This document shows, piece after piece, positions 32,407 to 41,027 of a stretch of 64,000 bases of DNA (positions are counted from its first letter, which is position 1; every line of letters begins with the position of its first letter). This stretch comes from SZUA-368 sp028533045. GTDB taxonomy: Bacteria; Spirochaetota; Spirochaetia; DSM-2461. The DNA is taken from assembly GCA_050031985.1 (NCBI GenBank), contig JBNAIG010000011.1:1-64000 (forward strand), in the 5' to 3' direction. The notes below the pieces were generated by a model, which saw nothing but the letters and a program-made list of their open reading frames with translations, searched no databases and was not told where the DNA came from. A program made the translations under genes and the position numbers.

Positions 32407-33654
32407 ATGGAATTGGGAAAATACTCCATGGGCATTGGGGACCGCTTCAAAGAGGAAGGTACAGCCCAACTCAAGGCGATTAAACAGGCCGAGGCGGAAG
32501 GGATAATTATAACTCCCGTATGGAACCAGTCCGCCCGGGAGCACGACACAATCGGCTCCCTGCCGGTACACACCCGAATGGAAGCGGACGAAGCAGTATC
32601 TCTGTTGGGTTGGAACCATGATTACTTCGTAGACGCGGACCATGTGAACCGGGAGACTCTTAAGCGCTTTACCACCCATTGCGACTTCTTCACCCTCGAC
32701 GTGGCCTCTTTTATTGGAATAGCTCCGGCTAACGAGGATGAACTGGCCGATGCTATTCTGGACTGTCGCTCCTTCGTGGGGGAGCTGCAGCTGGAGGGGC
32801 TGTCCGAGCCGGTGATTCTGACCGGGGACGGGATAGACAGAACGGTGCGGGGGTATTTTTCCGCCACAAAAGAGGCGGCCGCCCTTTACCGCACGGTGGA
32901 AGAGAAAAAGGGGGCTGGGAACTTCATTACCGAAGTCTCCCTGGACGAATCGGATACACCCCAGAGTCGGGCGGATCTTTTTATCATTCTGGCCCTCTTG
33001 GCAAGAGAAGGGGTACCGGTCCAAACCATAGCCCCCCGTTTTTCCGGGGAATTCAACAAAGGCGTCGACTATGTGGGCGACCCGGAGCAGTTCGCCCGGG
33101 AGTTTGAGGCTGATTTAGCCGTTGTCTCCTACGCTGTGAAAACTCTGGATCTTCCCCAAAGCCTCAAGCTGAGTGTCCATTCGGGGAGCGACAAGTTTTC
33201 CCTCTACGGCCCCATTAATGCGGCCTTGAAAAAGTTTGACGCCGGTCTCCACCTCAAAACCGCCGGGACCACCTGGCTGGAAGAAGTCATTGCCATTACG
33301 GAGAAGAGCTCCAACGGCTGGGACTTCTTCCGTAAGCTTTACGGGGAAGCCCTGGAGCGCTTTGATGAGCTCTGCGGCCCCTACAAGGAGGTTTTGGATA
33401 TTAACAGGGAGAATCTTCCCAGCCTAAAAGCGCTCAATAGCTGGTTCGGTGATGATTTTGCGGAGGCTCTGCGCCACGACCCGTCCCATCCCAAGTACAA
33501 TAGGGACCTGCGCCAGCTTATGCACGTGAGTTACAAGCTGGCGGCGGAGAAGGGAAAGGATTTCTTCCCCCTTCTTAAGCAGGTTCGCTGGTTCCGGGAG
33601 CAGAATGTAATGGAGAATCTTTACGAGAGGCATATTAAGCCGATTTTTTATTAG
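32407..33654 (+). CDS. uxaE: Tagaturonate epimerase family protein
   Basis: 415 residues. The N-terminal MELGKYSMGIGDRF, the ITPVWNQSAREHDTIG segment and the DADHVN/LDVASFIG motifs match, from memory, the UxaE tagaturonate/fructuronate epimerase family of Thermotoga and related bacteria, which links galacturonate and glucuronate catabolism. His and Asp residues in HDYFVDADHV and in KLSVHSGSDK are plausible metal or catalytic positions. No other uronate genes are adjacent; its operon partners are an ABC exporter and a thioredoxin-fold protein. Recognition is by similarity in memory only. Confidence 0.75.
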   Translation: MELGKYSMGIGDRFKEEGTAQLKAIKQAEAEGIIITPVWNQSAREHDTIGSLPVHTRMEADEAVSLLGWNHDYFVDADHVNRETLKRFTTHCDFFTLDVASFIGIAPANEDELADAILDCRSFVGELQLEGLSEPVILTGDGIDRTVRGYFSATKEAAALYRTVEEKKGAGNFITEVSLDESDTPQSRADLFIILALLAREGVPVQTIAPRFSGEFNKGVDYVGDPEQFAREFEADLAVVSYAVKTLDLPQSLKLSVHSGSDKFSLYGPINAALKKFDAGLHLKTAGTTWLEEVIAITEKSSNGWDFFRKLYGEALERFDELCGPYKEVLDINRENLPSLKALNSWFGDDFAEALRHDPSHPKYNRDLRQLMHVSYKLAAEKGKDFFPLLKQVRWFREQNVMENLYERHIKPIFY

Positions 33655-33656
33655 GG

Positions 33657-33687
33657 ACCTTCCAAGAATCGAATATTCTTGGAAGGT
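33657..33687. repeat. Perfect 13-bp inverted repeat after uxaE
   Basis: ACCTTCCAAGAAT, loop CGAAT, then ATTCTTGGAAGGT, two bases after the uxaE stop. The stem is long and perfect, but there is no U-tract on either strand. It may be a 3'-end stabilising hairpin or the edge of the AT-rich island that begins here. Confidence 0.6.
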
Positions 33688-33886
33688 GAACCTCAGATTC
33701 AAAGGTAATATGCACTTACCCATAATTCAATTCAACATCTTATTCATCTAATGATGAAGGATAAATCCGCATGCTTTTTCTTCTTTGACCATGCTACATA
33801 GTTATTGGAATCAATAATTGAATAGAGTTAGTATTGAATACGAAGGACGAATCTAGCATGTGGAATTGAGTATCATAATCGTAGAA
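33688..33886. other. AT-rich non-coding stretch
   Basis: No ORF or RNA recognised. It is AT-rich with scattered direct words such as TTGAAT and GAATC. It marks the left edge of the compositionally distinct island to 35.06 kb. Confidence 0.4.
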
Positions 33887-34633
33887 TCAAAGACCTAGAT
33901 AAAGGCCATATAATGTGCCAGTATAACTACCACTCGTGACGGCTGTACTTGTTAACATATATATAGAGGTTAAACTGTCGCCAACAACTGAATAGGTATC
34001 TTCTGTCGTGCCATTTGTTAGTCCGTCACTTGTATTTCTTATTGTTAATGTTACTTCTTCATCAGTGGCAGGATCACAAAAAAGAATGATTTCTTCACCA
34101 TCTGTAAGATCAGATTCTACAAGGGTCGTCGATCCTAAGTATGCCGATGTAATAGTAGTAAAACCTGTCTGATTTTTAAAAGAAATGACTCCTGCATCAT
34201 CAAAAAAGCTAAGTGTCCCAGATTGGCTAGTATCCGTGCAAACAACATTTGTTGAAGAATCAAGTTCGAAATAGTTACTACCGGATATAAAATTTCCCCC
34301 TTCTACAGGTATGAACATGCTACTTGTTCTAAAATTATACTCATCCGAACCAACATCAAGAACAAAATAAATATAGTCTCCATCAGGATCAGTATCAATA
34401 CTTAATTTTGTACTATTCCCAAATCCTTCATACTCATTTTCTTGATAAATTATTGAGGATATATCCGATACGGAACTTTCGATTTGTATATCCATCTCTA
34501 CAGTTCCACTATCAGAATCTGTACTGTCTGAATCCGTACTATCTGAAGATGAATCCGTAGGCGATCCACATGATGCAAAAACAAGCAGGAATAGAATTAA
34601 TAAGTTAACACCCATTTTTTTAAAAAAAATCAT
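33887..34633 (-). CDS. Lipoprotein of unknown function, Ser/Thr/Asp-rich
   Basis: 248 residues from ATG 34633, chosen because AAGGAG lies 9 nt upstream; the longer frame to 34675 starts before it. The lipobox is FASC (Cys22), followed by a linker of Ser-Asp-Thr repeats (TDSSSDSTDSDSTDSDS). The remainder is beta-rich with many Thr, Ser and Gly. Base composition is much more AT-rich than flanking genes, suggesting acquisition from elsewhere. The divergent XRE gene probably controls it: an operator-like palindrome overlaps its -10 box. Probably surface or periplasmic. Confidence 0.7.
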   Translation of the reverse strand: MIFFKKMGVNLLILFLLVFASCGSPTDSSSDSTDSDSTDSDSGTVEMDIQIESSVSDISSIIYQENEYEGFGNSTKLSIDTDPDGDYIYFVLDVGSDEYNFRTSSMFIPVEGGNFISGSNYFELDSSTNVVCTDTSQSGTLSFFDDAGVISFKNQTGFTTITSAYLGSTTLVESDLTDGEEIILFCDPATDEEVTLTIRNTSDGLTNGTTEDTYSVVGDSLTSIYMLTSTAVTSGSYTGTLYGLYLGL

Positions 34634-34671
34634 ATTTTCTTTCTCCTTCATTTTGTGGTCTCTAAATAGAC

Positions 34672-34699
34672 ACACGTTATATGCGTGTATGATACACGC
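34672..34699. promoter_or_regulatory. Operator-like repeat between the lipoprotein and XRE genes
   Basis: GCGTGTA-TGA-TACACGC (34683-34699) is a perfect 7+7 inverted repeat. A further ACACG (34672-34676) gives a third half-site spaced 7 nt from the next. The repeats cover the lipoprotein -10 box. They are good candidates for binding by the adjacent XRE protein. Confidence 0.55.
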
Positions 34700-34718
34700 T
34701 TATAGTTAGGCGCGTCAA
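34689..34718 (-). promoter_or_regulatory. Promoter of the AT-rich lipoprotein gene
   Basis: On the minus strand TTGACG (34718-34713), 18-bp spacer, TATCAT (34694-34689). The -10 box lies inside the palindrome at 34683-34699. Confidence 0.6.
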
Positions 34719-34747
34719 TGTTTTTTTTAGAATATAATGCTCCTAAG

Positions 34748-35059
34748 ATGAAAGATGAGTCTTGTTTACAGTTAATAGTCATTAATAATGTAAAGCGATT
34801 GAGAAAACGTAAGGGAATTTCTCAAATGAAATTAGCTGAGTTATGTAATTTATCATCAGGATACATTGGAGATATAGAAGCAGGAAAAACTTCACCTTCT
34901 CTAAGAACTATTGAGAAAATAGCAAATGCTTTTGAAATTAACGCATACATACTTCTCGCTGAGGATGAGGGTTATGATAGCATAAAAGATGACCAAACAG
35001 AACAGCTCATTAACCAAGTGGGTGAGGTCATCAAAAAATATTATACTGATAAAAAATAA
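34748..35059 (+). CDS. XRE-family transcriptional regulator
   Basis: 103 residues from ATG 34748. The Cro/CI-type helix-turn-helix is clear: VKRLRKRKGISQMKLAELCNLSSGYIGDIEAGKTSPSLRTIEKIANAFEI. The C-terminal tail (about 40 residues) may dimerise. The upstream ATG at 34718 lies before a TATAAT at 34733-34738 and is unlikely to be used; with start 34748 the transcript would have a leader of only a few bases. It is AT-rich like the divergent lipoprotein gene and probably represses it. Confidence 0.85.
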   Translation: MKDESCLQLIVINNVKRLRKRKGISQMKLAELCNLSSGYIGDIEAGKTSPSLRTIEKIANAFEINAYILLAEDEGYDSIKDDQTEQLINQVGEVIKKYYTDKK

Positions 35060-35098
35060 TATCAGGGAGTATTAAGCTTAAGGATTGGGAACATTAGC

Positions 35099-35614
35099 TT
35101 AATCGATCGATAAGCGGGAAACCCGAATAATCTTGTCAACCGTTTCCTCAAGGGGGGAGTCCTCTGCTATGGTGACTTCATTCCCGGGGAAACGCATGGT
35201 TGAGCCGGGATACCACTCCCTCATGGCATCATCGTCAAAGAGAAAATTCCCCTCCCGGGAGTGATGCCGCCGGATAGTTTCTTCAAGGCTGATGTCAAAG
35301 TAAAACATATGGCTTTCCCCGGGGTGGTTTTCCACCAGTCTTTTAAGAATGTCTTCATAGGAACGGAGGCTTAGTATACCCTCCAGGATGACATCGTAAC
35401 CGGCTTCCAGGGCGGCAGCCGTATTGTGCTCAATCATTTTATGAATAACCTGGGAATTCGGTTTACTTCCCCCGCCGGCGGGTTTGAAAATGAAGCGGTA
35501 GTAATCCTGATGAATGATAGTCGCACGATTTGCCGCTTTTTCAAACAACTGTTTTGCCACGGTCGTCTTTCCCGATGCCGAGGGTCCTCGAAGCACAATA
35601 AGCTTATTATCCAT
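35099..35614 (-). CDS. P-loop kinase (AAA_33/zeta-toxin-like)
   Basis: 171 residues. Walker A is RGPSASGKTTVAKQL near the N-terminus; later motifs are IIHQDYYRF, DVILEGILSLRSY and a lid-like RRHHSREGNFLFDDDAM. Such small kinases phosphorylate nucleotides, antibiotics or cell-wall sugars; which applies here is not evident. No antitoxin gene is adjacent, so a toxin role is not supported. It follows the AEC transporter gene by 5 bp on the same strand. Confidence 0.7.
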   Translation of the reverse strand: MDNKLIVLRGPSASGKTTVAKQLFEKAANRATIIHQDYYRFIFKPAGGGSKPNSQVIHKMIEHNTAAALEAGYDVILEGILSLRSYEDILKRLVENHPGESHMFYFDISLEETIRRHHSREGNFLFDDDAMREWYPGSTMRFPGNEVTIAEDSPLEETVDKIIRVSRLSID

Positions 35615-35619
35615 CTTGC

Positions 35620-36567
35620 TTAAATAATCCCCATTCCGTTCATAACCGCCAGTCCGCCTCCAATCGTCAGAAGGGAGAAGAGGGTGGTCATGGTTATAAT
35701 GTCAGCGGTGAGTTCCGTATCGTTTTCCAGAGCGGCGGCCATGGCGAAGGAGGCCACAGCTGTAGGGCTTCCGGTGAGGATAAAGACAACTGCCAGAGTT
35801 TCCCCTTCCACCTTAAGAAAATAGGCCAGGACCAGTGCCACCGCAGGAACCAGAATCAGTTTGTAAAAGGACGCGGAGGCAGTGGGAATCCAGTGGGATT
35901 TGAGATTGCTGATTTTAAGAGTTCCCCCAATACCCAGAAGAGCCAGGGGCAGGGTCATCTTGGCCAGGTAAGAAAGGGAGGTCGCCACCAGGGTGGGAAG
36001 CTTAATCTTAAGAAGGGAGAAGAGTATTCCCAGGACAATGGCTATGATGAGAGGGTTGGTGATGATTTTAAAAAGGGAGCTTTTGAGTCTTCCCTTTCTG
36101 TCTCCCGATTGGTTCCACCCGGTAAGGGCAATAACCGAAAGGATGTTGAACAGGGGAATCATGAAGGCGAGAAGTCCCGCCCCCGTGGCGGCCCCCGTAT
36201 CGCCCAGGGCCCGTTCTATCACAGCCATGCCGAATATGGCCAGGTTTCCCCGGTTGGAGGCCTGCACAAAGGCGCCCCGCTGGTTATCGGCGGCACAGAA
36301 CAGCCCCGAAGTGATCCAGGAAATCAGGAAGACGGCCATGGTGGACACAAAGGCAATAAGATAGAGCTTCCCGTTAAAAAGGGAGGCAAAATCAGTCTTA
36401 TACACAATGGAAAAAAGTGAGGCCGGCAGGGCCAAGTTAAAAACCACTTTGCTGGAGGTTCGAATGAAGGCATCGTCAATAAGACCCTTGCGGCGGGAAA
36501 TGATACCCACCAAAATAATAAGGAAAACGGGAATAATAACATTGGCACTATATATTAAGCTGTTCAT
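35620..36567 (-). CDS. AEC-family transporter
   Basis: 315 residues with about ten hydrophobic helices in the auxin-efflux-carrier/AEC order: N-terminal VIIPVFLIILVGIISRRKGLI, NRGNLAIFGMAVIERALG, and C-terminal TGSPTAVASFAMAAALE. Family members are secondary transporters for organic acids such as malate. The region of the conserved NxxxLPxxL/F motif reads KVVFNLALPASLFSIVYKT. It is co-directional with the kinase gene. A second AEC protein is encoded at 43480. Confidence 0.85.
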   Translation of the reverse strand: MNSLIYSANVIIPVFLIILVGIISRRKGLIDDAFIRTSSKVVFNLALPASLFSIVYKTDFASLFNGKLYLIAFVSTMAVFLISWITSGLFCAADNQRGAFVQASNRGNLAIFGMAVIERALGDTGAATGAGLLAFMIPLFNILSVIALTGWNQSGDRKGRLKSSLFKIITNPLIIAIVLGILFSLLKIKLPTLVATSLSYLAKMTLPLALLGIGGTLKISNLKSHWIPTASASFYKLILVPAVALVLAYFLKVEGETLAVVFILTGSPTAVASFAMAAALENDTELTADIITMTTLFSLLTIGGGLAVMNGMGII

Positions 36568-36630
36568 ATGGCTATGATAGGTGGAAAGATCGGGAGATTC
36601 AAGATAGAATAGGGGCAGGGAAAGGAGATT

Positions 36631-38376
36631 ATGCCTAAATTACCCCAAAGTATTGGTGCTTTTACCGTTCTTGAGTCTCTGGGACGGGGCGGGACAAGTC
36701 AGGTTTACAAAGCGGTACATCCGGAACTCAAAAAAACGGTGGTTCTCAAAAAACTGACCCTCAAGGGAGCGGGCCCCGTAAAGGAACGCTTTCAGAGGGA
36801 GGCTGACTTGATGATGGGCTTTAATCACGAGCACATCGTTAAGGTTTACGATATCTTCAAAGAGGGGAGCAGCTGGATTATCGTTCAGGAGTTTGTGGAC
36901 GGCCCCAATCTGGAGGATATTATTAACCGTCGCGGCGGGCTGGGCAAGAAAGGAGCTCTTTCCGTTGTCGTTCAATGTCTCAAGGCCCTCGTTTATATTC
37001 ACAAGCAGGGGGTCGTACACCGGGATATTAAGCCCTCCAATATATTCCTTACCACAAAGGGAAAGGTCAAACTGGGCGATTTTGGTATCGCCTCTCGCCT
37101 GGACGGAGGAAAGGGGCTCACCCGGGAAGGGGCCGCTCTGGGAACTCCCGACTTTATGGCTCCCGAACAGGCTTTGGACCCGGCTTCGGTAGACGGACGG
37201 GCCGACTTGTATGCCCTGGCCCTTACCTGGTACGAGGCGTGGACCGGAGAACCCTGGCCCCGGCGGGGGCGGGTAGCCGGTGAGGTGCGTTTTTCTCTGG
37301 CCGGAGGTTTTGTGCGCAAGGGAGCCCGGAAAAATCGCCTTTTCCGCTTTCGTTCGGCCCGTTCCCTTCTTATACAAATCAGGCTCCTTCTCTTTCCTCT
37401 GCTTATGGGAGGCCGCCAGTTCATCAGTCTCTCCCCAAAGTCTTCTGACAAGAAAGAGTTAAATCAATCTGGGAAATCAGGCCGCCCTTATCTTCTTCCC
37501 CTTTTCCTGATAACGGCCCTTTTTCTGGCAGTGGGGGGACGCTATCTCTACTTTAATACCCTGGGGAACCGACGCTACAGCCGTTTGGCCGTGGAGATTC
37601 CCTATACAATAAATACGGCCGACTGGTACCGGAAAGAGGCCAGGCTGATTCTCTATCGCCACGGAGAGGGGGGCGAGATGCACCGGGAGCGGCGCTTTAT
37701 CCTTATTAACCGGCGGGATCGGGAGCGTTTAAGTACCCGTCCCGTTTTTCTTGCAAAGGGGAGTTACCGCCTGCGTCTTACCCTGCCCGACAGGGAAGAG
37801 TGGCACCGCTTTTACCTGGACGATGAGGACCTCCTTTTTACCATGGACCGGCTGGATTTCCCTCTCACCCCCCTTAGGATAGATGCCGTTGTATTTGACA
37901 GCCTTAGCGGGGAAAGCCTCGATTCGGCCCGGATAGAATTGATCGCCGGGGAGGAACGGGTCCCCTTGAACGGGCCTCTTCCTGTTATTCCCGGCGAGAC
38001 TACCTTGCTTTCCGTTAGCGCCCCCGGTTATGAGGAACTGGTGCAGGAAATCCGTCCCGCCCCATCCCAGAGGGAACTGAAACTGCGCCTGGGGCTCCTG
38101 CCGGAAGCGGCCCGGCTTGTTCTTAAACGTCCCGCCGGAAGCGGTGATGTGCCGGGCTGGCAGAAGAGTATTGCCATTGACGGTTCGCCGGACTATCTCT
38201 CCTGGGAGGGGGAACCCCACTGGGCTCGAGCCGAATGGGAAGGCTTGGAAATGGTCCTGTTTCTGGCGCCGGGGAAACATAGGGTGGAAGTGGCCCTGCC
38301 CGGGGAAGAGGGACGAACAGTTTCTAAAGAGTGGAATATGAGAGCCGGGAAGAGTTATACCCTTTACGCCGAGTAA
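36631..38376 (+). CDS. Transmembrane Hanks-type Ser/Thr protein kinase with shortened C-lobe
   Basis: 581 residues. Kinase motifs: glycine loop LGRGGTSQVYKA, ATP lysine around Lys40, HRDIKPSN with catalytic Asp132, DFG at 150-152, GTPDFMAPEQ with APE at 177-179, and DLYALALTWYE. After that the usual subdomains X-XI with their conserved Arg are missing: the sequence becomes Arg-rich and leads within 80 residues to a single membrane helix (about 287-306). The ~270 residues beyond look like beta-rich PEGA-type repeats, probably periplasmic. A strong AGGAG precedes the start. Substrates unknown; no adjacent phosphatase. Confidence 0.85.
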   Translation: MPKLPQSIGAFTVLESLGRGGTSQVYKAVHPELKKTVVLKKLTLKGAGPVKERFQREADLMMGFNHEHIVKVYDIFKEGSSWIIVQEFVDGPNLEDIINRRGGLGKKGALSVVVQCLKALVYIHKQGVVHRDIKPSNIFLTTKGKVKLGDFGIASRLDGGKGLTREGAALGTPDFMAPEQALDPASVDGRADLYALALTWYEAWTGEPWPRRGRVAGEVRFSLAGGFVRKGARKNRLFRFRSARSLLIQIRLLLFPLLMGGRQFISLSPKSSDKKELNQSGKSGRPYLLPLFLITALFLAVGGRYLYFNTLGNRRYSRLAVEIPYTINTADWYRKEARLILYRHGEGGEMHRERRFILINRRDRERLSTRPVFLAKGSYRLRLTLPDREEWHRFYLDDEDLLFTMDRLDFPLTPLRIDAVVFDSLSGESLDSARIELIAGEERVPLNGPLPVIPGETTLLSVSAPGYEELVQEIRPAPSQRELKLRLGLLPEAARLVLKRPAGSGDVPGWQKSIAIDGSPDYLSWEGEPHWARAEWEGLEMVLFLAPGKHRVEVALPGEEGRTVSKEWNMRAGKSYTLYAE

Positions 38377-38385
38377 GAACCGAAC

Positions 38386-40062
38386 CTATTGGGCTGTGTT
38401 CATATCCAGAAGGGCTTCGTACTTGGGCGCATCGGAATAGCCTTCCTCGATTTGGTCCAAACTTTCCAGATGCCCCCAGGAACCGTACTGGCTCTCCCTT
38501 TCCGAGGCGTAGTTATAGGCCATAAAGAGCTGGCAGTCCACCTCTTCCTCTGTCTGGACCGAGAAATTATTAACATAAAGGTTGTACATATAATTGGTGA
38601 CCTGGAAGTCGTAGAGCATCTGGCTGTAGTCCCACTCCAGTTGGCTGTAGGACTGCATATGCTGCCCTCCCTCGTAGCAGATATAATCCACCCCGTAGTC
38701 GGTGGCAATCGCCGCAGCGGAACGGGCCCAGTCAAAAGAACCGTCGTCCTCGGAATTCTCCATGACGTCTTCGTACATTTGGGCGTAGCTGAGCTCATTA
38801 TTTTCGGAAAGCTCTACCCACTCCTCATGCTGGGTGGTAGAGAAATAGAAATAGCCCGAACAGGTGAGGGCATCCACGTTGGTGGAGTACTCGTTCATGG
38901 CCCAGTCAAGGACGGTACTGTTGAGGGCATCATAGCCCAGCTGGCCCGAAACGATGCGTACTATTCTTTCGCTCTCGGTACCAAAAACATCTTCCCATAA
39001 GCCTATGGTTCGGGCCATCATATAGCCCATTTTTCTGTACTGGTAGTATCCCGCGTCTCCAATCTCTTCCAGTTCGGCCAGAACCTCATCATCGGCCACG
39101 GGGATGTCATCGCTCCCGTTATTGGTGAGCCAGGAGGCTTGATCGAACTGCCAGTTCCAGACCTCGTTGGAGTACTCCACATAGACTTTCAGGTTGGAGT
39201 CCAGGTCATCATAGAAGAGCTGGGCCAGAGTGCTGATGTAGTCGTTGCTGGCGGCATGGGGCACACAAATCCAGGCGTCGCATTGAAGTTCGTTACACAG
39301 GTCAATGATATATTCCCAGGCCGTTTCCCCCGCCTGGGTGTAGTAGGTAGAACTTCTTCTGTCCTCCCATTCGCTTACCTCACTGTCGTTAGTTCCGGTC
39401 AAATCCATAAATCTCAGGCAGTGAAAGTCCTCTAGTCCTTCCAGGAACAGGTAGTGAAAGGTATCGTAACCTCCCGCTTCCACCAATGCCTCGTATTCAT
39501 CGTTGTTGGTCACGGCAAAATCCTCGTGGATGATGTGCATATTGGTTATGGGGTCGGAGGCGTCGCTGTACTCCATATTTATCCAGATATTATTCCCGTT
39601 CCCTGTGAGCGTGACATAGTATCCTTCATCATCGGACTCGGCATAGCCGCTTAGAGTTCCGGTCCCGTCGTAAAAAATACGGTAATTTCCCGCCGGATAG
39701 TTGTCGTTTATCATAAAGCGGACCATGCTTTCGTTACCGTCCGAGGTAGATTGGGGGAGGTAGGTGGGGTAGCCGTCGTCATCCACTTCTATCTCATCGG
39801 TATAGCCCGACTCCCACTCGCTTCCGGCATAGGTTTTGAAGGAACTGGCCGTGGTCATTACATCGCTAAAAACATAGCAGAGATTGCTGGCGCTTATATC
39901 GGGAATATTCATCCCCATGGGCAATTCGATCCCGCTGCTGTCTAATCGATTCGCATCGTCATAAATACTTGTCGATTCGGAGCCTGTAAACCACGAGCAG
40001 CCGGAGAGGAGGAGAAGAAATATTCCGTAGCTTATGATTGGTTTGAGAGATTTCATTGTCAT
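38386..40062 (-). CDS. Lipoprotein resembling a GH-A clan glycoside hydrolase
   Basis: 558 residues. The lipobox is LLSGC (Cys22). The body has a Trp/Tyr-rich, acidic barrel-like sequence; VYVEYSNEVWNWQF has the NE pair typical of an acid/base Glu at the end of strand 4, and YICYEGGQHMQ near the C-terminus is a plausible nucleophile Glu on strand 7. This points to a retaining beta-glycosidase-like fold of clan GH-A, exposed in the periplasm or outside. Family and substrate are not determined. A start two codons later (40056) is equally possible. Confidence 0.6.
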   Translation of the reverse strand: MTMKSLKPIISYGIFLLLLSGCSWFTGSESTSIYDDANRLDSSGIELPMGMNIPDISASNLCYVFSDVMTTASSFKTYAGSEWESGYTDEIEVDDDGYPTYLPQSTSDGNESMVRFMINDNYPAGNYRIFYDGTGTLSGYAESDDEGYYVTLTGNGNNIWINMEYSDASDPITNMHIIHEDFAVTNNDEYEALVEAGGYDTFHYLFLEGLEDFHCLRFMDLTGTNDSEVSEWEDRRSSTYYTQAGETAWEYIIDLCNELQCDAWICVPHAASNDYISTLAQLFYDDLDSNLKVYVEYSNEVWNWQFDQASWLTNNGSDDIPVADDEVLAELEEIGDAGYYQYRKMGYMMARTIGLWEDVFGTESERIVRIVSGQLGYDALNSTVLDWAMNEYSTNVDALTCSGYFYFSTTQHEEWVELSENNELSYAQMYEDVMENSEDDGSFDWARSAAAIATDYGVDYICYEGGQHMQSYSQLEWDYSQMLYDFQVTNYMYNLYVNNFSVQTEEEVDCQLFMAYNYASERESQYGSWGHLESLDQIEEGYSDAPKYEALLDMNTAQ

Positions 40063-40115
40063 GTACCACCGCCGGTTGATTTTTATTCAATATACCCCGG
40101 AGGGCGGTAAAATAA

Positions 40116-41027
40116 CTATTTTTTCCGGATTAAAATATCCCGGTTTTCCCGTAAGAGTCCCAAAGTTTCCAAATCTTTCACAAAGCGCATGCCGTCCTTG
40201 TAGTAACCGGCGGTCTTCTTAAGCTCCGGGGCTTTTTCCTGCCAGTAGCGGTTAAAAAGAACCATGGCGCATTCCCGGGCGTATTTGGCGAAGAGGGAGG
40301 CCAGAGCCGTTTCCAGGGCAAAGCCGTCGGCACCTACGAGGAATTTTATCGTTCGGTTCCCCGAGCGGTAGGTAGAGACCTTTGCCAGTTCTTCCAGGGC
40401 CTGGAGCGGTTTTCCCGGAAGAAGAGAGAGAAGCCAGTCCCCGTAGAAGCGCCGTCCCCCCTGCCGGTCCACGGTCAGGATGAGATCATCTTCCTTAAGC
40501 GCTTCTTCCATAAATGGGCCAATCAGTTCCTGGCAGAGGGTGCTTTTGTTGCTGTATCTGTCCAGCCCCCGGTTGAATTCGGCAGCGATGATGAAACGCA
40601 GGCCTATGTGTTTAAGGCGGATGTCATTCGCCTCCATTACTTCCTGAATCCGGGTGGTTCCCTGCTGGATCTCCTCTTCCGGGGCCAGGAGGGGCAGTTT
40701 TAATTCGGCCGCTCCTTTGAACCAGGGTATTTCGTTCCATGGGTCATGGCTCAGATTATTGAGAAAGTCGGCAAAATTATCCGCCTTCCCGTGGAGAAGG
40801 CCGTAGAAGGCCAAAACGCTTTTTTCCAGTTCCCTAATCCCTTTGGCAGGGGTGTAGAGCTTTTTGCTGTCCCCCACGGCGATTTTACCCGCCTCGGGGG
40901 TGGAGGATACCCCATCGGCAAGGAGGGCGTAGAGGTTCTCCCCGGAAGAGGAGAAAAGGGTCAGTCCGGCACAGTAGGGTCCCAGTACGGGGCCCAGACC
41001 GGCCTCATCAATGCCGCCTAGAATCAT
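40116..41027 (-). CDS. Ribonuclease HII-like protein
   Basis: 303 residues. The N-terminus GGIDEAGLGPVLGPY matches the first Asp-Glu active-site segment of RNase HII (usual GIDEAGRG), with Leu instead of Arg. Another Asp appears in LTVDRQGGRRFYGDW, and LASLFAKYAREC resembles the ASIxAKxxRD helix. Compared with RNase HII (about 200 residues) the protein has an insert around 60-130. Activity on RNA/DNA hybrids is plausible but uncertain. It overlaps the next gene upstream (GH36-like) by 4 bp. Confidence 0.65.
   Translation of the reverse strand: MILGGIDEAGLGPVLGPYCAGLTLFSSSGENLYALLADGVSSTPEAGKIAVGDSKKLYTPAKGIRELEKSVLAFYGLLHGKADNFADFLNNLSHDPWNEIPWFKGAAELKLPLLAPEEEIQQGTTRIQEVMEANDIRLKHIGLRFIIAAEFNRGLDRYSNKSTLCQELIGPFMEEALKEDDLILTVDRQGGRRFYGDWLLSLLPGKPLQALEELAKVSTYRSGNRTIKFLVGADGFALETALASLFAKYARECAMVLFNRYWQEKAPELKKTAGYYKDGMRFVKDLETLGLLRENRDILIRKK

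Noticed and set aside
34718..34747. ATG 34718 for the XRE regulator
   Set aside because: It lies before a TATAAT and adds non-conserved residues; ATG 34748 starts right before the family's conserved helix.
35099..35614. P-loop kinase as a zeta-type toxin with the XRE protein as antitoxin
   Set aside because: The two genes are convergent with a gap, not an operon; the XRE protein has no epsilon-like fold and the operator points to the lipoprotein instead.
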